64,000 nt of DNA, from the NCBI GenBank assembly GCA_029204225.1, contig CM055103.1, positions 3,255,224 through 3,319,223 of the forward strand. Reading direction: 5' to 3'. The DNA is from Diphasiastrum complanatum (lineage: Eukaryota > Streptophyta > Lycopodiopsida > Lycopodiales > Lycopodiaceae). A program made the translations under genes and the position numbers. The notes below the pieces were generated by a model. The model did no database searches. It was not told the origin of the DNA and was given only the letters and a program-made list of their open reading frames with translations. Below are positions 43,421 through 55,040 of the stretch, in pieces. Positions within the stretch are counted from its first letter, which is position 1; every line of letters starts with the position of its first letter.

Positions 43421-43558
43421 ATGTTAGAAGGTATAAGAGAAGAAGACGCTCGACTGATAATTAGTCATGAACTATTTGCGAAAGACAAGACTAAAAGTGA
43501 TCGTCTATTACTAGAAAGAGTAACTAGAAAGATCAAAAAGAATGAAGAACAAACATAA
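43421..43558 (+). pseudogene. Gag fragment fused to unknown sequence, copy D end
   Basis: MLEGIREED (43421-43447) is the gag acidic region seen at 13735 and 26435. It then runs in frame into ARLIISHELFAKDKTKSDRL and a Lys-rich end, closing at about 43558. The joined part is unrecognised; this is a chance fusion at the CE breakpoint. Confidence 0.5.
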
Positions 43559-43777
43559 CAATATTAACACAGATCTGAATGTAGAACAAAGAGCTGTATC
43601 AGATTAAGTATATCATGTATACAAGTTAATAATGCGGCAGAGCACAATACAATAGCGAACGAGACCGCGTGCCCCACGAAGTTTATTTTGTCTGTAATGA
43701 GGAATGAAACCTCTTCAGTTAGTCTCTTCTTATCTCACTTCTCATCTAACTCTCTCTAACTTGAATACACGAATGGT

Positions 43778-43782
<5 letters not shown>

Positions 43783-43809
<27 letters not shown>
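43783..43809. repeat. (AT)n microsatellite
   Basis: About 13 AT units. The surrounding 43559-43979 has no recognised gene. Confidence 0.9.
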
Positions 43810-43815
<6 letters not shown>

Positions 43816-43979
43816 TACAGGTGTGCAGATGTGAAAGTACAGATGGATATGTTGTATGTAGGAGATCGTGGGTGGCTGCAATCGTTGTCCAATCTGTTAG
43901 CGCAACTGCATGGAGTGAGCATAAAAAGGGTGCGACGTAGGCCAATGCTGAAGTGAACATTGGTGATGATGCAAGTGGG

Positions 43980-44719
43980 TCACTCTTACGAATGGCCTTA
44001 GGATAAGATTTACAAGGTGCCTTAGCTTTTAGGGCACCTTTGGCATTCTATAAGATAGTGTCCTCTTTTCGTCTGTCACCATAACCTATGTAAAAACATA
44101 GTGTTCGCGATTCTTTCGCCCTTTATTCGTCTATGCGAATTTGCGTGTAAATATGCAGGTTGCATGACAACGTTAGTAAATATGCTGCAAGAATGGAGGC
44201 ATATTAAAAATGGGATTTAGGAGAGTAGGAGCAGTAAATTCAACAAAAGGTTCTTTTTTTGTATTTTTAGGGTTTTGGTGATTTTTCGGTGTTCTTTGAC
44301 AGTTTTTTTTATGTTTCTGAAAATCTGCTGGGAATTAATCTTCGCCCTTCAACCTGAAAGTCCTGTGATCAAAACCGAAGGAATCTGCAACTCGAAGAAG
44401 GTTTCCTGAAAGAGGAAAAAAGCTATCAGCTCTGATGACGATTTTTGCCTCCTTTTGACCAAAATCTGGCAGATTTGACCGATTTCTGCTGTTTTTTCTA
44501 ATATCTCAGATCCAAATGGATCTTAAGATTGGTGATTTGAATAACTCTCCATGTTTAACAATCAAATTAGATTTCAAACAAGCACATTTACTCAAATTAA
44601 GCAAAATCACTCCCAAACTAATCCTAAATGTAGATCTAACACTATTCATGCAACAACAAGATGCCTAATGCATGCTAACCATCCAACAAACATGCTGAAA
44701 ACTAAAAAATTGGCATAGC
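43980..44719 (-). other. Leader of Gypsy-2, truncated
   Basis: Lies just inside the PBS of the LTR at 44742-45472. No gag is found; the element is lost left of about 43980. Confidence 0.5.
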
Positions 44720-44737
44720 TCCCCGACAACGGCGCCA
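44720..44737 (-). promoter_or_regulatory. Primer-binding site, tRNA-Asp type (Gypsy-2)
   Basis: The minus strand reads TGGCGCCGTTGTCGGGGA, complementary to the tRNA-Asp 3' end, a common PBS of plant gypsy elements. It is separated from the LTR by four bases. Confidence 0.88.
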
Positions 44738-44741
44738 ACAT

Positions 44742-45472
44742 TGTAGTGGGTTTCTTTCCTTGCCTAACCTCAAACCAAGATCTAGTCAATCTAGCATCAA
44801 AGAGACGAAGTTAGTTGTCACGCATAGATTCGTTCCCATGAGAGCGATAGTATAGTTCAGATTTCAGCATGAATGAACATCCACATCTAACTCTAACATC
44901 CATTAACCCTAAACATTAACAATACATCCACAACAAAGATAGCTTACTCTTTCTCTCTCTCCCTTTCTCCCTCATAGAAAGTATAATAACATGCAATCCC
45001 AATAACAATCAGATCCAACAATTATCAAAATCCAAATAAAGCATGTGAGATGGAGGAAAAGTGATAGAGAGCAAGGACATTCATCAATCCATTTCACAAG
45101 AGAACCAATCTGCTTTATTGAAATGAGAAAATGAACATGTGTAGGAGCTCGGGTTGGTCTCTTTTTAAAGTAGAGAGGAGGACCCAGGCCTCTGAACCCT
45201 ATTGGTCCATTTCTGCCTCCCTAATTATTCAAATTCAAAACAAGAGTGAAAACCATCCAAAATTGGAGGGAAACCCAACTTATTCACTAACTTGACATTT
45301 AGGCCCTGCGACATTAAAAGTCCCACAAAAAGGCCTAAAGTTTTTTTATTGACTTGTAATTAATCAAATCTCTATGTGATCATCGGGTTGGACTTACACA
45401 CGTAGGGTGCAAAATCCCTCTCACTTATTAACTAGGGTTAGGGTTGCCTTGGGATCTGCAAATGCTCCAACA
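44742..45472 (-). repeat. 5' LTR of Gypsy-2 (731 bp)
   Basis: Plus strand TGTAGTGGGTTTC ... GCTCCAACA. The PBS next to it fixes the minus orientation. A second LTR of this family begins at 63381 and runs off the window. Confidence 0.85.
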
Positions 45473-45589
45473 GTGATAGTTTCAGTTCATTTATGCAGAT
45501 AGACTGTTTACGGCCAATTTCCACCGCTTATTAGCAAGTACTGAAAAGGAACTAGATGGATGCCAGAAGACACTAGCCAACTGGCAATC

Positions 45590-46145
45590 ACTCTTTTTAT
45601 GTAAAGATGGGGCTCTACTGAGGCGTGGCTTCGAACAAGAAGCGTCGTTAGATAAGTGAATTGTTTGTTGCTCATTAAGAGGAACAATTGGCTATTTCAG
45701 TTTTTGTCAGATCTGCTTGTGTTTCTCAATTAATCTTCTGCAGAGCATTGGAAGTGTATTATTCTGTGAGGATGATCTGACAATCTGAAAATTATTAATA
45801 ACTTTCAGACGAGGGCTCTGAGTATTTGTTATGATTGTAAGGCTCTCATCAATAGTACTTATAATTTCGTTTCTTGGATTATCCCATTTATATACCTTAT
45901 TGTTCAGATGACAATCAACTAGGCTGCGCTAAATATTTCAAAGAGGATTCATCTATATGTGCAAAAGGTGATGGTAGGTTAATCTCTTTTGGTATTCTCG
46001 TAAGATTGGATGATTGTGAATCTAAATAATGAAGTACTTGCTCGTTGGTTGGTCCTTCATCAATCATCGTTCATGATACCTTCATCTGTAATTTCCACAA
46101 GCACATTAACCGACAGATTGGTAGCCATTTTGTTTGAATAAGCTG
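45590..46145 (-). pseudogene. Ty3/gypsy linker remnant, copy E
   Basis: Matches 11210-11790 and 6950-7500. No open frame of note. Confidence 0.55.
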
Positions 46146-46169
46146 AGCATCTATATAAGACTCAATTCA

Positions 46170-46990
46170 CAAATGCTGATAGAATTCGCAAAAAGCTTGA
46201 TAGAATTTTTTCAATTCACAAATAAAAACCCATGGCCTTGTTGCCCACAGACCTAACAACCGATAAGTTTTGCTACTGGTGTCACAGCGTAACCACATTG
46301 CATAGGTGATTTAGGGTCTGCATAACAATCAAAGATGGAAGCCTCCTCTGGGTAACATGGGGAAACATAGGAATAAGATGCTTCCTCATCAATGTAGTTT
46401 ATGTGCAGGAATCTTATTTCTAGACAACAATTGGTTGTTATCACCAGGCGGTCTTTGTAGGACTACTAATTTCTTTAGATTTTGTGTTGTACTAGATACT
46501 TCTTGTAGTTGCACTTGGGATGGAAAGGGTGGTTGTTGCACATGTGGTTGATACATAGGATTCAATGGTCTCTGTTGTTGTCTGGCTTGATTAATTGGAT
46601 TTAAGGTGCACTTAAAAAATTCATGACCAGAGCTATTACAGAACACACATCTAGATTGATAGTGTGTTTGAAAAGGACCCTTATTCGGACATTCATTCCT
46701 AGTGTGGTTTCTCCTATACATAGGACACCACACGCCCTCTCTTCTCGGGTATGTATTTTGGTTGAAGTCTTTTGGATCTCATCCAACTGACTCTTATGGA
46801 TTTTGTTTATTTTTTCAAGCTCATCTCGCATATCTGCAGTGCGTGACCTTTCGGTAATTCTTTGTTCAGTAATTCCTTCAACATGATGTTCTCTTCTTCT
46901 TAAACCTTAAATTATCCTCGTGGTTAACAAAATGATGGTCCTCATCATCTGATTTTTTGTCTTCTTCTCTTATACCTTCTAACGTGGCAT
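46170..46990 (-). pseudogene. Ty3/gypsy gag C-terminal part, copy E
   Basis: Knuckles CPMYRRNHTRNEC (degenerate, Tyr at the second Cys) and CVFCNSSGHEFFKC near 46733-46610, followed by the Tyr/acidic tail (YIDEEASYSY). The acidic LEGIREED region is near 46985. The capsid half is deleted; the leader follows directly. Confidence 0.82.
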
Positions 46991-48079
46991 GCTTTAGTTG
47001 ACGATAGCTAATTGAAAAAGTACTGCACAGGTAGAAACAATGTTATGGTACGTTTCAATAGAAATTAATAAAACATGAAGCAATTTAGAAAATGCATATT
47101 GAATCTATTAAGCAATAAAATATTGAAAAAGAAACGAGAAAAAAGTGGATGCAATCGAAATTGCCATTGTAATTTGGTCGTATCATGCACTAATCTAAGT
47201 GATTTCTCAATGTCACCAATGTTTGGTAAAACTCCTCAATTTATAACTCACTGCCAATGCTGAATTCTCTTGATTTACACAAACACATGCTTAAAACTCG
47301 AACCTGCCAATTAAGCATCCTATCACTTTATTTAATAAACAAAAAAGACTACTACTCATAACATATCTCTTTTCATACATGACAAGTATAAGTCAACAAT
47401 CTAATTCTAAGCATTCAATATCACACTCCGGCCTACCATTTCGGTTAACTTAGATAAGATATACTCAATTATCATGCTTCTTACGTGATCCGTATTCACG
47501 AACTACAGATCTATAACCTCTCATTCACTCGGGAAATAGACGAGTCTTTCTCACATTCGCAATTCACGTCAATTAATATCAGAATACTACATGTTTTCAA
47601 CACACAATCATATACAACAAACAGTACATAGAAATGATAAGACTCTACTCCAAGGATTCTCATGCCAATGACAATAGCCTTTTACAAAACTTCATGCAAC
47701 TGATGCGGCCCACTCATCAACTCCGCTAATCACTAGTCTGATCACCAACAGATCATAATAGCTATCCTTCTCTAGATTGCCCATCGGCTCTCCCATATCT
47801 AGACTGTTCGATCTCTACACACTCACACTCTTCCCATCATCAACTCTGGTTGCAGCCCCCTCTTTCCTCCACCTCCCTTCTTTTCTATTATTTTCCCTTC
47901 TCACCTGCCATCGAGTTTTTTGGCTGTCACTTTCTACAACCGAATATTGTTGAACTTTCCACTAACAGGTCACATCCAACTAACTCTTACATAACTAACT
48001 ATTCTTTCCTCAACTCATGGTCTTACACAACAAGATGCTATGGTTGGGTTCACAAGTACAAGTCTAGCTACTGTAGTTC
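46991..48079 (+). other. CE noncoding leader, copy E
   Basis: Matches 14560-15634. No gene supported. Confidence 0.6.
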
Positions 48080-48400
48080 TTGGATCGACCGACACCAAAA
48101 ATATTCCTTCGACTGATTTTGATATTGGTAGAGAATCTACCAACAATTGGCAAGATGCTAGATGATGGTCTCCAAGTTAATTTTGGAAAAGATGCTTGCT
48201 TGGTTAAGAGATATGGTGATGTCATGGTAGCAAGTGAGACTAGATGTGGTAATCTTTTCAAGATTGATGCCTGGATCATCTCAAGGAGGATAAGGCAAGT
48301 GATGTGACTCAACCTATGTTCCAAGATGATGCTTTGGCAAAAGCACATGGAGATGGTTATTGCCAAGGAGGGTGACTTCTCATCAAATATCTTATCTTGT
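48080..48400 (+). pseudogene. Copia GAG-pre-integrase-like fragment, copy E
   Basis: VENLPTIGKMLDDGLQVNFG and YGDVMVASETRCGNLFKIDA, then a ~25-bp deletion that shifts the frame compared with copy B. Confidence 0.58.
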
Positions 48401-48533
48401 TCATTTGGATGATCTCATTGCGTCATGTGGAAGCAAAGATGGTGCCATTTCATGTGACTATTTATTTAAAAACTTCAATTGGAAGTATCTTTTATCAATG
48501 GTGCTTTAGAAGAGGATTGCAATAGTTGATAAT

Positions 48534-49313
48534 TTGGGGATCTTTAGATCGATATGCTTTTCCAAAATTCCTTGGCATATAAGGATTAAGGAGGATCTCA
48601 TCTCAATCAAGAGGATGATGGTAGGATTTTCAAATCTACCAAAAATCCAAGTGCATGATGGAGATTTGCCAAGGCTTGAGGATGAGTCTTCTCAACACAT
48701 GGTTTCATGGAGATCTTCTAGAGGCAAGGCCGAGTCTATGAGGCTCACAATACATGGCAAAGAGGGGCAATTTTCAGGTTGTATCTACTTCAACACATTC
48801 ACATTTGCTTCTCTTCCATTATTTGATGTAACATCTTGCTTTATTGAGATTTCTACATCTCAAAGTTCAAATAAGGCAATACTAGTTTTGTATGATGCCT
48901 ATTGTATGGACATTGTATTTCTAGTCATTGATGGCTTAGATATGTTTCCAAATCATTTTGAAAGCAAGTGGTTGTGTCATCAAACGTATGCCCTTGGATC
49001 TAGTAAGAGCAAGAATAAGTTTGTTACTCATAGTGTGAAAAATCATGTTTTTACATGTTGTGAGGCAATTTGTAAACTTCTCTTGAGATTACGTGAATCA
49101 TCCACGAAGGACACTACATACATCCATGAGCAAGTATGTAGCCTCAAAAAGATCAAGATATTGTTTGGTTTCAAGATTAGATTCATCATGGAAAATGTTC
49201 ATAGTATGTGGACTAGTGAGGCTAAAATTGAAATTTTGATAATCATCACATTTGCTCATGTTATGATCTTAATCTTTATGAGACATGGAAGCCTCAGATT
49301 TCACTCTTTATAG
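48534..49313 (+). CDS. CE unknown ORF, 259 codons (copy E)
   Basis: Open in the frame of 15946-16743 for its shared part (IPWHIRIKEDLISIKRMMVG to KDTTYIHEQ), then on through KKIKILFGFKIRFIMENVHS to a hydrophobic end, ILIIITFAHVMILIFMRHG, that could span a membrane. The upstream 48400-48533 belongs to the same protein but contains an in-frame TAG near 48507. The start shown is a convention. No domain recognised. Confidence 0.4.
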   Translation: MGIFRSICFSKIPWHIRIKEDLISIKRMMVGFSNLPKIQVHDGDLPRLEDESSQHMVSWRSSRGKAESMRLTIHGKEGQFSGCIYFNTFTFASLPLFDVTSCFIEISTSQSSNKAILVLYDAYCMDIVFLVIDGLDMFPNHFESKWLCHQTYALGSSKSKNKFVTHSVKNHVFTCCEAICKLLLRLRESSTKDTTYIHEQVCSLKKIKILFGFKIRFIMENVHSMWTSEAKIEILIIITFAHVMILIFMRHGSLRFHSL

Positions 49314-49409
49314 TGCAACCATCTTCATGCAAGTGGAGCTTTCAAGTCAAAGATCATCATCAAGCATGGAGGAACACAAGGATATGGTGGCAAATTTCTT
49401 TGACAAGGG

Positions 49410-49500
49410 CAAAGGGCGGTGCCCCACTTTGACAAGGAGAGGCGGGCTTTTTCCCGCCCCTCTTTGAGGAGAAAGGGCGAGTTCGATCCCGCCGCCCCTG
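49410..49500 (+). repeat. GC-rich hairpins in CE, copy E
   Basis: GGCGGGCTTTTTCCCGCC is a near-perfect hairpin here. The first stem is weakened by a G-to-A change (GAGAGGCG). Confidence 0.65.
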
Positions 49501-51056
49501 ATTTAGGGACACATATTTAATTAGCCATCAGGGGCGGGTTTTGGCTGCCCCTTCTAGCGACTTTTAGTGTACTAAGCACCTTATATGCTTGACATCGACC
49601 TAGGACCTTTTCTTCAACACACTTGACCCTTATTTGATTTGTTGCTTGTGGAGCTTCTGTACTGTGGCATTCATGTGAATCCAAAGTAAGCACCTCATGA
49701 TACTCATGATATCAACCTAGGACCTGTTCTTCCACACACCTTATGATACTCATAATATCAATCCCTCCAACTCTGCCATGCCTATTTTGCAAGGGTATTA
49801 AAAGTGGTGGTTTAAGAATGCTTCCTAGGGTGAGAACTCAACTAGGACGTGGTATCAATGCAAGTTAAACCACACTTTCCCATGCTTACTTTCATGCTCT
49901 CGTGTCTTTGATGACCTTTTCGTACATTTTTCTGAGGTAGCTAGTAGTTGTGGAAGACTGCTTTATATGCCACAAGTTAAAATCATGTGAAGGACAAAAG
50001 GGACAACGGGCCACTAGAGTATGCCATGTGTCCCAAGGCTATGATCTATTAGGAGAGGAGAGAGGTTGAGGTAATCTCATGTAGGCTGCACAATACACAC
50101 CAACTAGGTGTATAACCTACCTAGCTACTAATATCTAGGGTACTATGTTAGTACACCCGGTAGCCCATGGAAGTGAACAAGATGTAGGTTACCCATGGGT
50201 GCATGGCCCAACAACGAGCTACTAAATGGACATGCCTCAAATTGCTGGAATTCATGGACAAACTGTATGAGGACATTTTTTGCTCTGAAACATAACACCC
50301 ACCTAGGTTTTGAACTCTCAGTGTTTATGTCACGAAATTGAACCTAGTAGAAACTTGTAGTCGTAGTACATTTGACATGGCACATCCAATGATCTAAACT
50401 AAATCCACATAATCTAACTCACCCATTACTATGGACAACTTCATCTACATTTTCTTCGTAGATTGTATAGGACAATGAGAGAAAGACGAACACCTGCAAT
50501 GGATGACGATCACCCAAGCTTGAGCAGGATCATCACATGATGGTAGAGCTCTATGAGGTGAGCACGATAGTGGACAAGAGGCAGAGGAGGAGAATAACAC
50601 ACAAAATCAGTCATTAATGCTACCTAGGTGCATTGAATTGTTGGTGCATCTCATTATGAATGCCCCATGCCCCAGGGCAAAAATTCTTGGATTGCAAATT
50701 GCCCATCCACACATTCGGCTCCCCATAATTTGAACACCCACTTAGGGTGCTGCAATGTTGCAAGCACCTACTTGCGCACCAACTCCTCGCCTCTCACCTG
50801 TGCCCAGCTCCTCACACCATCCCCTAGTGAGCCCCCTGGGTCTTGATGTGCCTGCCCAGTGTCTCCTCAACCTTCAAGCACACCCTTCAACTGCATGCCT
50901 GCCTATGCAAGCCAGCTAGGGGAATAGTCAAGACTTGAAGTCCACAATGCGCCCGAAGTCCACGATCCCAATGGGTGCGCTCTCTCAAAGCCAAAAGGAC
51001 AGTCCTTGAAGATAGAGGACCATCTTTATTCTAAACTCATTGCTGAAATTGTGATT
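49501..51056 (+). other. CE middle remnant and tail, copy E
   Basis: 49501-49880 is a shortened form of 17061-17680. 49884-49981 is about 0.7 of a minisatellite unit. 49981-51056 matches the tail 19765-20861. The tRNA-like gene and WRKY exon are absent: the sequence passes from a base equal to about 17680 straight to the minisatellite. Confidence 0.62.
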
Positions 51057-51884
51057 GTCAGCAGACATATCTAAAAGGCATTTTAGAAAAAAATTATATA
51101 TCTGATTGCAAACCAATCAATACTCCAATGGATCCAAGTATAATATTGACTAAACCTTCTTGTGTTGAGATTGATAGTGAAGTACTCGACTTAGCGAAGT
51201 ACCCTTATCATTCACTAATCGGATCTCTAATGTATGCAATGTTATGTACTAGACCAGATTTAGCATACACTGTTAGCACATTAAGTCAATTCATGTCTAG
51301 TCCCAGGATCTCTCATTGGAAAGCATTGAAGAGAATGATGAGATATATTCAGGGAAGTTTAGATCACATCTTATGTTACAATAGAAATGCTATCGACCCG
51401 CTTGTCCTGCAATGCTATTTTGCGACTCAAATTGGGCAGGAACAATCTCTACCAGAAAATCTACCTCCGATTTCTATTTCTAACTGAAAAGGGGACTGTG
51501 TGGAATTCAAGGAGGCAGAAATTAGTCATGCTTTATTCAACAGAGGCAGAGTGCACCGTATCATGTCAAGCTTCATCAGGTTGTTACTTTATGACTTACA
51601 TCACACTCAGTTTAATGCTACCACCATTCTGTGTGACAACATGAGCTGTATTTCACTATCATTGAATCCCAGATTTTATGGCAAATCTAAGCACATAAAA
51701 ATCTAGTATCATTTTATTCGAGAGAAAGTCTTCTCAAGGCAAGTGTTCCTTCAATACTGCTCCACGACAGAAATGGTCGCAAACATCTTCAAGAAAGCAC
51801 TTCCCAGGATCAAGCGTCAGAAGTTCTTCAGCACGTTGAACCTGACAAAGTTACCAAGGCACCAACTGTGACCTTAAGGGAGAC
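51057..51884 (+). pseudogene. Copia-3: end of RT and RNase H
   Basis: The plus strand reads QQTYLKGILEKNYISDCKPI, NTPMDPSIIL, YPYHSLIGSLMYAMLCTRPD, LSQFMSSPRISHWKALKRMM (to about 51350), then a damaged RNase H (FATQIGQEQ for the usual Y.DADWA, TEAECT near 51545-51560, and a DNMSCISLSLNP-like stretch). A polypurine tract, CTTAAGGGAGAC, at about 51873-51884 closes the internal part. Only the 3' part survives, since CE copy E adjoins it at 51056. Confidence 0.87.
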
Positions 51885-53280
51885 TATTGGAAATGAAGCC
51901 CACAGTTGCCTTCTTGGTGGATTATAACTTAGACAACCAATTACTTGAAGAACATCTACAACGGACTTTCGGTTGATCGCCAGCAAAGGGTAACCAATCC
52001 CATTGTAAATTTAAGTTCAGATGCTAAGATTAATAACTTGAAGTCATTGAAGACTTGGCCATCTTCAAGGACTTCCACAAACTTACATTTAGAACAAGTC
52101 TGCAGATTTACATCATTTTTTAAACAGTCTGTAGAAATACACTAAGTGTCGCAAAGTTCACATTTTTTTACACTCTTCTGAAAAAACTGCAAAGCTTGCC
52201 TTTTACTTCTTCTGTCCAGTTATTTTGAAGAAGTTAACTTGTTCACAGTTCAAAAATTTAACTATTTTTCAGCGCCTTCGGCCTTCTTTCGCATTTTTTT
52301 GAAAAATGCGAAAAAGGTTAAATTCCAAAAGGTCCTCTATTTTTAAGAGTTAAATTGTTAAAGGCACCTTCGCCAACTTTTTAAGGGCACCTTCAAGTTG
52401 TTTTAAAGGTACCTTCGGCTTCTTCACATTTTTTCGAAAGATGCGAGAAAGCCAAACTATTATAGAGAACTTTGTTTTTCTGAGGGCACCTTCAACTTTC
52501 TAAGAATTCCTTAAACTTATTTAGGACACCTTCGGCCTTTTTTGCAAAAATCCGAAGAGAAGGTCTTCTAAAATGAACGAGTTTGTTCCCACGTTACTTT
52601 GTGAAATTTTGCGAAGTGACATGAATTTGCAATGTCATAGTCCGCGTCAATGATCCTGATTTGTTGACTGTATACACTATGTATAGTTGTCACAGAAGCC
52701 ATATACTTCCAAATACAATGACTTTCCCAATTAGGTGACAAACATTCAATACACGGATGAAATTTATAAATAGATCATCCAAGCACAGATTAGGGGTTGC
52801 TCCGTCCATGAGACGTATTATTTGAGTTTTCCAGTTACGCCGTCAATTTTTTGTGATAATTGTTGTTTGTATTGTGCTTAAGTGTAATATAGCAGCATCA
52901 CGTTATTATCTGTGTACAACGTAGATGAATGATTGTTGTGATTGAATGCACTTTCATTGCTGTTTGATCGTGCTTGTATACTCACTTTGATCAAAACACG
53001 GACGTCTACGACTCCTCAGTTTTTGATCGGACGATGGCTATCTTTGATGCCTGAGGAACTCGCGATATTATACTACTCTTTCATTTATTTTTGAACTATA
53101 CTTCGCATTGAATTTGATTTCAGTAGTACCACACACAAACCATCTCTAATCTCTTCAGTGGACTGTACTCTTGTTTTAGAGTATGAATTAATTTTTTAAA
53201 AACCTGTTGGGCAATTAAAACATATAAAGCTGTGATTATCTTTAGCATAAGTTGTCTATTAGACTGTTTTTACACCTAGC
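51885..53280 (+). repeat. Probable 3' LTR of Copia-3 with reiterated GGCACCTTC words
   Basis: Begins directly after the polypurine tract with TATTGGAAATG (TG degenerated). It contains ACAGTCTGTAGAAATACAC near 52121, also found near 61300, and words like GGCACCTTCG at about 52363, 52386, 52409, 52485 and 52524. I could not place its right end; 53280 is approximate. Confidence 0.5.
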
Positions 53281-54340
53281 AGCTGACTAGAATGGGAGAG
53301 CTATTCCGCAATATTCCTGCTCTCTTCTCCATTCTTGTTCTTCCTTCTACGTTGCCCCCATCAATTTTTTCCTACCGAAAAGTCTACAGCTCTGTTTAAC
53401 CCAGGCTCAGAGAAGATGAATCTCTATTGCATGGGATTTCAGAACTTGAAAGGGTTGTAAAGGTAGCTGGGCATAAGAACCTGTCCATATTGGAGACGTT
53501 GTGGGGCGCAGCTGATTCTTTTAAATCCTGTTCCAATGTGTTTTATGTATGCCAGGAAATGGACACCAATTGGGCCCTTGTGGGATTGAGCTGTCAGTTA
53601 CAGGACTGCAGCCATGGATTGATTTTCCCCGACTTGGCAGTAGGAAAAAAAAGGGTCACTCAGTAGTTTTTCTATTTAGAAGCGTGTATGATTTGACATA
53701 TCCCCATTTCTGTATCACCTATGTTTTTGATAGCTTGAAGTTGGTAATTGCTCAATTAAGTGCAGCGATGGAAGAAACAATCTGGCTGGGAGGCTGTTGC
53801 AACTAGGCTGAGGCCAGAACACCTAATGAGTTGGTGTGATGGAATGCATCGTGGTCAGTGACTGATCGAAATATGGCATGCAGCCGATCAAACTTTGTGT
53901 TGGCAGCGATGGTATCCCGATTTGAGCACCTACTGAGGCCATGTGAAAAGATGAGCCATGTGTGGCACATGAGTGCCCTGGCTGTAGCGAGGAAGTGAAG
54001 AGTGGAGGGGCGCGAGAAACCTGCTATGGGGATGAGCCCGAATAGCCATCACGGCTGTAGTCTCTAGGGGGATTGATTCTAAATTTTTTGGGATGTGAAA
54101 CCCTTAGGTCTACTTGCAACCCTTGTAAAAAGTTCTAGAAAATCTTATGGCTTTTGCTTAGTTGGGAGATTCTGCATGTAAAAAGTTTTGAGTCCAGTGT
54201 GGCCTGGCATGGAATTTTCGAGAATTGAAAATTCTAGAAAATCTTATGGCTTTTGCTTAGTTGGGACATTCTGCATGTGTTGGCAGATTCTAAGGAATTC
54301 TTAGGATGCCGGGTCGAGCTGTTCCAAAAGAGCGCCTCTC
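53281..54340 (+). other. Unassigned region with an 80-codon open frame and a ~98-bp duplication
   Basis: An open frame at 53427-53666 (HGISELERVVKVAGHKNLSI...) is not recognised; it could be a captured exon. At 54131-54180 and 54229-54278 the text TCTAGAAAATCTTATGGCTT and following bases is repeated (period ~98 bp). Confidence 0.4.
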
Positions 54341-54343
54341 ACC

Positions 54344-54660
54344 CTAGACCGAGGAGGTCCCTGAAGGAATAGAGAAGGATGAAGTTCCATCTAAAAAACT
54401 ATAACGATCATGTCCAGCTACCTGGTCAAGAATGGTATCTATATACGGCAGAGGATGATAATCCTTTACTGTGGCAGCATTTAGTTTCCTAAAATCCTGA
54501 CAAACTCTAATCTTGCCCGTCTTCTTCTTAGGTACTATAAATATTGGTGACACCCACTCACTGCTTAGAACAGGATATATAATACCCGCTTTAAGACATC
54601 TATCTAATTCGTCTTTTACTAATAAGGAGTACTTTGGATTCAATCTATATTGGCGCTGCC
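54344..54660 (-). pseudogene. Gypsy-3 reverse transcriptase N-terminal part
   Basis: KDELDRCLKAGIIYPVLSSE, WVSPIFIVPKKKTGKIRVCQ, DFRKLNAATVKDYHPLPYID, then DRYSFLDGTSS. This is a different Ty3/gypsy family from CE, closer to the common plant pattern. It is cut near 54344, before the catalytic box. Confidence 0.88.
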
Positions 54661-55040
54661 TAACAGGTATTGTTCCCTAAATGAGATCTATTCTATGTTC
54701 ACCCATTTAACTGGTATACCTATTAAATCATCCATCGACCAAGCAAAGACATTTTGGTATTTTTGAAGAAGCAATATATACTCTTCACGTTCTTGGTCCG
54801 ATTGGTGTTTATATAGATTCAAAGTCTTACCTTTATTAATTTCTATTTCTACATGATCTGTTTTATCTACCATCCCCTCGGTCAGACTTGCTCTGGTTCC
54901 ATCCAGAACTTCTCTTGACTCGGATGTTGTCGGTATGTCTACTTTCTCATCAATCTCATAACATTCTATGAAATTGATCCATGATTCAGCAGGTCTTGCT
55001 AACTCCTCACCCCATCTCAAAAGGTGACCCCCTATTGGAC
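54661..55040 (-). pseudogene. Gypsy-3 linker between protease and RT
   Basis: 110 open codons (ELARPAESWINFIECYEIDE..., EEYILLLQKYQNVFAWSMDD). FAWS.DD is the usual pre-RT motif of gypsy elements (Y.DVFAWSY.DM). Confidence 0.8.

Larger units (their letters stand above)
38064..43447 (-). mobile_element. Composite element (CE) copy D, inverted
   Basis: Read from right to left: gag start fragment (43447-43421), leader (to about 42340), copia-like fragment, unknown ORF, GC hairpins, tRNA-like gene, complete WRKY exon pair and 2-3 minisatellite units ending at 38064. It is the only copy that keeps WRKY exon 2. With copy B it forms an inverted repeat of about 5 kb separated by ~18 kb. Confidence 0.75.
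45590..51056 (+). mobile_element. Composite element (CE) copy E
   Basis: Starts inside the gypsy linker (45590), lacks protease and tRNA/WRKY parts, keeps gag, leader, copia-like fragment, unknown ORF, GC hairpins, one partial minisatellite unit and the full tail. It ends where a copia RT begins (51057). Confidence 0.72.

Noticed and set aside
33309-51884. The idea that copia RT pieces at 33309-33596 and 51057-51884 are halves of one element split by a 17-kb insertion
   Set aside because: The minus-strand piece at 28784-28905 continues the 33596 frame exactly, with a shared TTTAC target site. The 51057 piece needs a frame change and has no matching duplication.
53427-53806. Overlapping open frames as a small host gene
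   Set aside because: No recognised domain, no promoter or splice pattern I can support, and the neighbours are transposon remains. Kept only as an unassigned region.
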